Source: Gambelia wislizenii (Eukaryota > Chordata > Lepidosauria > Squamata > Crotaphytidae). From it: a stretch of DNA of 64,000 nt. Where the stretch lies: the NCBI GenBank assembly GCA_030847615.1, contig JAUMIR010000005.1, positions 217,356,645 through 217,420,644 on the forward strand, written 5' to 3'. A model generated the notes under the pieces. It made no database searches, was not told where the DNA came from, and was given only the letters and a program-made list of their open reading frames with translations. Shown one piece after another: positions 59,440 to 64,000 of the stretch (position 1 is the first letter of the stretch; each line of letters begins with the position of its first letter). The translations under genes were made by a program, and so were the position numbers.

Positions 59440-59800
59440 AGTAAAACGTTACACGCCTCCCTTTCCAGAATGCGCCTCACGGCCGCTATTCTGAAGCGCA
59501 CATTTTTCTCCCTCACCTTGCGCCCAACTACCAACAAAACAAGGGACGCCCACCCAGCTCCATCTGCCTTCCCGCGCCCTTTTCCCTTAGCACTAACTGA
59601 GCGGTGTATAGCAGAGCACCAATCAGAAGGCAGGAAGCGTCGGCGGCCGCCAATAGGAAAGCTCTGGCGCGGAGCAAGAGATTCTAAAGGAGGTGAGGGC
59701 GCGGGACTGGCAACAAAAAACGCGGGAAAGAAAAATAAGGGGAGGGACCGGCAGCTCGGAGCGCCAGGGTGGAGCGCGCCTTTTCTGGTTGGCACCTAGA
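59440..59800 (-). promoter_or_regulatory. STRA8: GC-rich block: probable STRA8 promoter and non-coding first exon
   Basis: This is the only CpG-rich stretch between STRA8 coding exon 1 and WDR91. It holds two CCAAT cores (near 59618 and 59650), GCGGCCGCC, and a TTTCCCGCGTTT-like E2F-type core when read on the minus strand (near 59720). A strong minus-strand donor CAAG|GTGAGG sits at 59517/59516, so a non-coding exon from about 59700 to 59517 could splice to the acceptor at 57453. Direction and start site are inferred. The open frames across this block are by-products of GC content. Confidence 0.45.
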
Positions 59801-59914
59801 GACACAATTTAGGCAGAAACAGGGTGGAGAGGGCAAAGGGAAGCCATCTCAGAGGAACGGAGTGAGGGGACGCTGAAGTTCTGAAGAGGGATGGGGTTCA
59901 TTTGTTTCACATCA

Positions 59915-60165
59915 CCTTGTAAAACTACAGATCCCAGGATTCACAGGAAGGAGCTATGGCAAATAATCCCGTTTGAAACTGGATTATTTGCCATGGCTCC
60001 TTCCTGTGGAATCCTGGGATCTGTAGTTTTACAAGTTCTTTAGCCTTCTCTGCCAAAGAGCTCTGGTGCCTCACCAAACTACAAATCCCAGCAATCCACA
60101 GGAAGGAGCCATGGCAAATAATTCAGTTTCAAACTGGATTATTTGTGTAGTGTGGATTTGATTAC
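59915..60165. mobile_element. compound palindromic MITE
   Basis: AGATCCCAGGATTCACAGGA, its complement GGAATCCTGGGATCTGTAGT, and a third arm CAAACTACAAATCCCAGCAA follow each other, so two hairpins compete. It looks like one element inserted beside or rearranged with another. Confidence 0.65.
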
Positions 60166-60520
60166 TTGTTTTTAAAGGTGCTTTAAGCCAAGGGTGGGTC
60201 CTTTGGATGTTCCTGGACTGCAAGTCCCAGCAGCCCTGGCCAGCGTAACCCACAGTGAGGGTGCTGGAAGTTGCTTGCTCCATGATTCCCACCCTTACTT
60301 TAAGCTCCCAATAACTTTGCTACTTATGTTTCTGCAAACAAGCAGCATTGCATTCACAGGGACATGAGGCACGTTTGGTTGTTGAACCAAAATGGGGTTC
60401 CGGTTTCAAGATGGTGTTAAGTGTGGACTGTACTGTACAGTACATTATACCTGGACAGCATGGCACAATGTGAAATGTCCCTTTTAACCTTACCTGCACA
60501 CTCATCGCATCTGATTTGTG

Positions 60521-60730
60521 GTTGTGTCCAACTTATGGCAACCCTATGGCAACCTTATCATGGGGTTTTCTTGGAAAGATTTCATCAGAGAGGGCTTGCC
60601 TTTGCCTTCCACTGGGGCTGAGAGAGTGTGACTTGCCCAAGGTCACCCAGTAGGTTTCCGTGGCCAAACTGGAAACTGGTATCCAGAGTCATAGTTCAAT
60701 GCTCAAACTACTACATCACACTGGCTCCCT
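60521..60730 (-). mobile_element. tRNA-headed SINE, minus strand
   Basis: ACTTATGGCAACCCTATGGC through TTTGCCTTCCACTGGGGCTG to CATCACACTGGCTCCCT, the complement of the SINE at 7492. Confidence 0.85.
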
Positions 60731-60846
60731 ATCACACTTGATACCCCAGTATCAGATTTCTAATTTAAACATCTGAGACCCCAGTTTAAATTAGAAATCT
60801 GGCACATGCAGATCCACCTAGCTCTTGGCCAACTTCACATTTCAGT

Positions 60847-61010
60847 TGGACCTGTGTGGTGTAGTGGTTATAACCATTAGATTTGAGAGATCTGGGTTCA
60901 AGTTCCCACCAATTCATCAAACTCACTGGCTGAGCTTGGGGTAGACTTTTTCAGTCTGACCTGTCTCCTAGGGTTGTTATGAGGAGAAAATAGGGAGGGC
61001 GAGAGTCATC
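60847..61010 (+). mobile_element. Sauria/Squam-type tRNA SINE
   Basis: GGACCTGTGTGGTGTAGTGG head, GAGATCTGGGTTCAAGTTCC box-B-like segment, then CCTAGGGTTGTTATGAGGAG. Different body from the AAC-tailed SINEs. Confidence 0.7.
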
Positions 61011-61175
61011 TTAGAACCATAGAATTGCAGAGTTGGAAGAGACCACAAGGGCCATCCAGTCCAACCTCCTGCCATGCAGGAAATCACGATCAAAGCATCC
61101 CCGACAGATGGCAATCCAGCCTCTGTTTAAAGACCTCCAAGGAAGGAGACCCCACCATGCTCAAGAACATTTGCC
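61011..61175 (-). mobile_element. CR1 LINE 3' end, minus strand
   Basis: TTGGAAGAGACCACAAGGGC, CATGCAGGAAATCACGATCA, GTTTAAAGACCTCCAAGGAA. Confidence 0.85.
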
Positions 61176-62162
61176 CGAAGAAAGGGCAGCTGCAGCAAGT
61201 TCACTTCCCTCTATACTACAATGAGGTGGTTTCGAGTTCATTGCAGAAGAAAAAATTTAACTAAACAATGTGAAAATGTAAATATTTGTCTGCATACTGT
61301 AGCGCTAATTTAGCAAAGCAGTATGGGGGGGGGGACATATTATCTCTGCCACAGGATGACCGATAGCCCAGTATCTTCCTGAGAAATCCAGAGAGATTTC
61401 TGTCCTAGTTTACTCATAATGAACTCATTCTAATGACAACAAAGCTGAAAAATAAAGATTAAATAAATTGAAACTACAAATACCAGTTTGCAGCCATGAC
61501 TCTCTCTGACAGATTCATGTACAGTAGTATTCTGGGATATGTAGTCTAAAACTTAGTCTCAAGAAGAGAATGATCTTGTTTAAGAACTACATTGGCTGTC
61601 ATTTTGACTTGTATGATACTTAGCACATTGTTGATGCCAAATAATTATTCATTGACATTTTATTGTTGGAAATTATTATAAAGAATTTGAAACTTTAAAA
61701 TAACATGGTTTAATGGTGACTAACAGGCTTCCCCACTTACTCTAAACAGGATGGAAACAACATAGGAAAAATGCAGTAGTTTTCCCTAGAAGGCTATGCT
61801 ATTTGCTGCCACTCTCTTACATGGAAACTTCAGCTCTAATTTTGTTCTAGGTCGTTAAGCTTTCTTTCTGTTCCATTGAGGTTGGCCTCAGAAACACCTG
61901 GACTGGTAGAAATCCCCACTGAGCCATGGAAACCCAATGAGTGATGTTGGGCCAGTGACACTCTGTTTTAGGCTGCATCTGCACTGCAGAAATAATCCAG
62001 TTTGACACCACTTTAATGGCTGTGGCTCAATGCTATGGAATTCTGGGATTTGTAGTTTTGTGAGGCATTTAGCCTTCCCTCTGTCAGAGCGCCCTGGTGC
62101 CACAACAAACTACAAATCCCGGGATTCCATAGCATTGAGCCATGATAGCACTACAGTATGTG

Positions 62163-62353
62163 GAGAGAACCCTGGTGGCTCAATGGTCAAATGCCAGTAC
62201 TACAGTAACAACATTGTAAGTTCCATCCCAAGGGCTCCAAGGTTGACTCAGCCTTCCATCCTTCCCCACCCAGCTTGTTGGGGGCAATTAGCTAACACAT
62301 TCTAAACCACTTTGAGATAAGCGGTATAGAAATAGAAGTGCTAGTGCTATGAT
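62163..62353 (+). mobile_element. MIR/CORE-like SINE nested in the MITE
   Basis: CCTGGTGGCTCAATGGTCAA head, then AACCACTTTGAGATAAGCGG and GAAATAGAAGTGCTAGTGCT tail, the form of a lizard tRNA SINE with an L2-like end. Confidence 0.65.
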
Positions 62354-62581
62354 CAGGGCCAGTTTAAGGAATTTTGGGGGGCCCTGCAACGTTTTATTTT
62401 GGGGGCCCCATATGTTTATCTCAGGTCAATGTAACCTAACCTAACCTATTCACAGTACAGGATATTTAGATTATTACTAATACAGTAATATTTTTGCAGG
62501 AGGTGGTCTAGGAGGCCCCTCCCCACAATGATGGAGCCCCTCTGCGGCTGCAGGTGCTGCAGGGCCCTTAAACCTACCCTG
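62354..62581. mobile_element. hAT-type MITE with exact 8-bp target duplication
   Basis: Starts CAGGGCCAGTTTAAGGAATT and ends CCTTAAACCTACCCTG; both sides carry GCTATGAT (62346-62353 and 62582-62589), identical. The duplicated bases are the tail of the nested SINE. Confidence 0.9.
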
Positions 62582-62640
62582 GCTATGATACCTACAGCGG
62601 TGTCATACTGGATTACTTCTGCAGTGCAGATGCAGCCTGA

Positions 62641-62862
62641 ATCCACACAACACAAATAATCCAGTTTGAAACTGGGTTATCTGCATGGCTCCTTCCTATG
62701 GAGCCATGGGACTTGTAGTTTTACAAAGTCTTTAGACCTTCTCTACCAAAACGTGCTGGTGCCTCAGCAAACGACGAATCCCAGGATTCCATAGGAAAGA
62801 GCCATGCAAATAAACCAGTTTGGACCTGGATTGTTTCTCCAGTAGTGTGTGTGAATGCCCCC
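62641..62862. mobile_element. palindromic MITE next to the WDR91 promoter
   Basis: Left ACACAAATAATCCAGTTTGA, core GGACTTGTAGTTTTACAAAG, mirrored ACGAATCCCAGGATTCCATA and end GTGTGTGTGAATGCC. Confidence 0.72.
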
Positions 62863-62929
62863 CCTTAGGCTGCAGCAGAAATAATGGGGTCCCACTTTTA
62901 AGTGCAAAACAAAGCAAAGGTTAGCCTCT

Positions 62930-63330
62930 CTCGGGTGCACGTGTGCATGCGTGCGTGTGTGATCTGCTGCTTGCAAAAGCGAGGATTGCGCGGGAGGAGG
63001 AGGAGGAGAAGCGAAGCCGGGAAGGGCGGAGCGTGGCCAGGGCTTGCGGGGCGTGTTGCTCCGAGCTCCCCTCCCCGTTCGTTCCCCGTGACCCGGCAGC
63101 GGCGGCGGCGGCGCGATGGCGGCTGCAGCGGAGCGGACCGACGAGCTGGTGCGGGAGTATTTGCTCTTCCGCGGCTTCACCCACACTTTGAAGCAGCTGG
63201 ATGCGGAGATCAAGGCGGACAAGGAGAAAGGGTTCCGGGTGAGAGTTGCAGGGAGGGAGGCCAGGGATGCCTAGGGCAGGGATGCTGGGCATGGGAGGAG
63301 GAAGAGGAGGAGGAAGGATTCAGCTTAGCT
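62930..63330 (+). promoter_or_regulatory. WDR91: CpG-rich WDR91 promoter and 5' UTR
   Basis: Base composition changes abruptly to GC- and CpG-rich sequence, including a GCG/GGC run just before the ATG at 63116. There is no TATA box. This is the typical housekeeping CpG-island start and covers the 5' UTR, exon 1 and the start of intron 1. A MITE ends at about 62862, only some 250 bases upstream of the ATG. Confidence 0.7.
63116..63238 (+). CDS. WDR91: WDR91 first coding exon
   Basis: ATG at 63116, 41 codons, donor GTGAGA after 63238 in phase 0. It reads [40 protein letters not shown] and R, nearly identical to the mammalian WDR91 N-terminus. WDR91 is an endosomal WD-repeat protein that acts with WDR81 and Rab7 in early-to-late endosome conversion by restraining PI3P formation. 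Only this exon is in the window; the coiled coil and C-terminal WD repeats lie beyond 64000. A longer open frame in another phase over the same bases is a shadow. Confidence 0.95.
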
Positions 63331-64000
63331 TCAACCACACTCCTTCTTTTCTTCTTTCGCTTTCACTCAACACCCTGGGCGATCCTGTCACCAAAAGTGG
63401 TGATGGTGGGAATGCCGGACACGCGTGTCGGGTTTGCATTCCTAGGAAGCCAGCTGACTAGATAGGCCTGCCTTGGAGCAAGGAGGCTGGTTGCTGTGAC
63501 TTTTGGACTCCTGGCATTGGCGCGGGTGGGTTGAGGCTGAGCTCTCCTCTGGATCTCTTCCCACCAAGCCTGATATAATTCTAGACCTGGGTCTAGAACA
63601 AGCCAAGACTAGTCAGGAAGGGAAGAGTGTTTAACCAAGTACATAGAGTGCTTCCCTTTCCCAGCTGAATGAGCACCAGGAGTGGGGTGTGTGTGTGATA
63701 AAATGAAAGTGTTTCCCTCCCAAACTCCCCCCCACAAATTCCTTCATTCCCCACATTTTGGGGATGTAGTAAGGTAAAACTTCAGTTGCTCATTTAGAAA
63801 TATTGTCTGTCCAAAGAAAGGAGGCACAGATATCAAGGGACTGCAAACAGAGCAAATAAAAGAGTTCTAGGCATCCTCAATTTTTAATTTCCCACTGTCT
63901 ACAATGCTAGAAATTTTGAGACTGAAAGCAAATTTCATAGGGATCAGAATTCTTATCTGCAGGGCAGTGCTCTTCACCACCCCAACCCCGCTACATCTCT

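Larger units (their letters stand above)
61970..62638. mobile_element. MITE split by nested insertions
   Basis: Left end AGGCTGCATCTGCACTGCAG and right end CTGCAGTGCAGATGCAGCCT are perfect complements. The left half reaches about 62160; the right half resumes at about 62590. The gap holds a SINE and a hAT-type MITE. Confidence 0.82.

Noticed and set aside
59421..59795. 124-codon minus-strand and overlapping plus-strand frames
   Set aside because: GC-rich promoter-like block with frames on both strands; low-complexity composition and no family resemblance.
62902..63465. 187-codon plus-strand open frame over the WDR91 start
   Set aside because: Different phase from the conserved [15 protein letters not shown] frame; long only because of CpG-rich sequence.
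1..64000. bacterial-type features (operons, CRISPR, phage, riboswitches)
   Set aside because: Intron-bearing vertebrate genes and retroposons throughout; regular spaced repeats are microsatellites or transposon arms.

Overview
The window is vertebrate nuclear DNA, most likely from a squamate reptile. The evidence is spliced genes with GT-AG introns, a very dense load of short interspersed elements ending in an AAC-rich tail, CR1/L2-type LINE ends, 5S-rRNA-derived and tRNA-derived SINEs, and many non-autonomous DNA transposons of hAT-like and Tigger-like appearance. An iguanian lizard is my guess from the repeat style. No species-level claim is supported.

Three protein-coding genes are recognisable by reading translated exons against remembered family members. 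(1) SLC23A4, plus strand, 4878-22769: nine exons give one uninterrupted reading frame of about 503 residues ending in a stop; the roughly 100 N-terminal residues lie upstream of the window or were not recognised. It is a sodium-dependent nucleobase transporter type of the NAT/SLC23 family. (2) STRA8, minus strand, 57446 down to 36851: eight coding exons with matching splice phases give a complete 352-residue protein, the retinoic-acid-induced switch for entry into meiosis. A GC-rich block at 59.4-59.8 kb is the likely promoter and non-coding first exon. (3) WDR91, plus strand, 63116 onward: only the first coding exon, inside a CpG-rich promoter. The order SLC23A4 - STRA8 - WDR91 agrees with what I know of the mammalian 7q33-type locus, where human SLC23A4 is a pseudogene.

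Layout: 1-4877 is sequence upstream of the first recognised SLC23A4 exon (repeat cluster and a LINE fragment); 4878-22769 SLC23A4 with repeat-filled introns; 22770-36850 intergenic between two gene 3' ends; 36851-57446 STRA8, with an 8.5-kb last intron; 57447-63115 the STRA8 upstream region and the gap to WDR91; 63116-64000 WDR91 exon 1 and the start of intron 1.

The three genes do not form a functional unit; they are neighbours by descent. The unusual content is (a) an apparently functional SLC23A4 carrying the nucleobase-type signature, (b) a complete reptile STRA8 that lacks the acidic glutamate-rich tract of the mouse protein but keeps an LxCxE pocket-protein motif near its C-terminus, and (c) a rich set of inverted-repeat transposons. 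The last include five copies of one ~620-bp family (two of them inverted inside an SLC23A4 intron), a 348-bp near-perfect palindrome, a nested insertion with an exact 8-bp target duplication, and several families that share a terminal motif. I see no radically new gene system.
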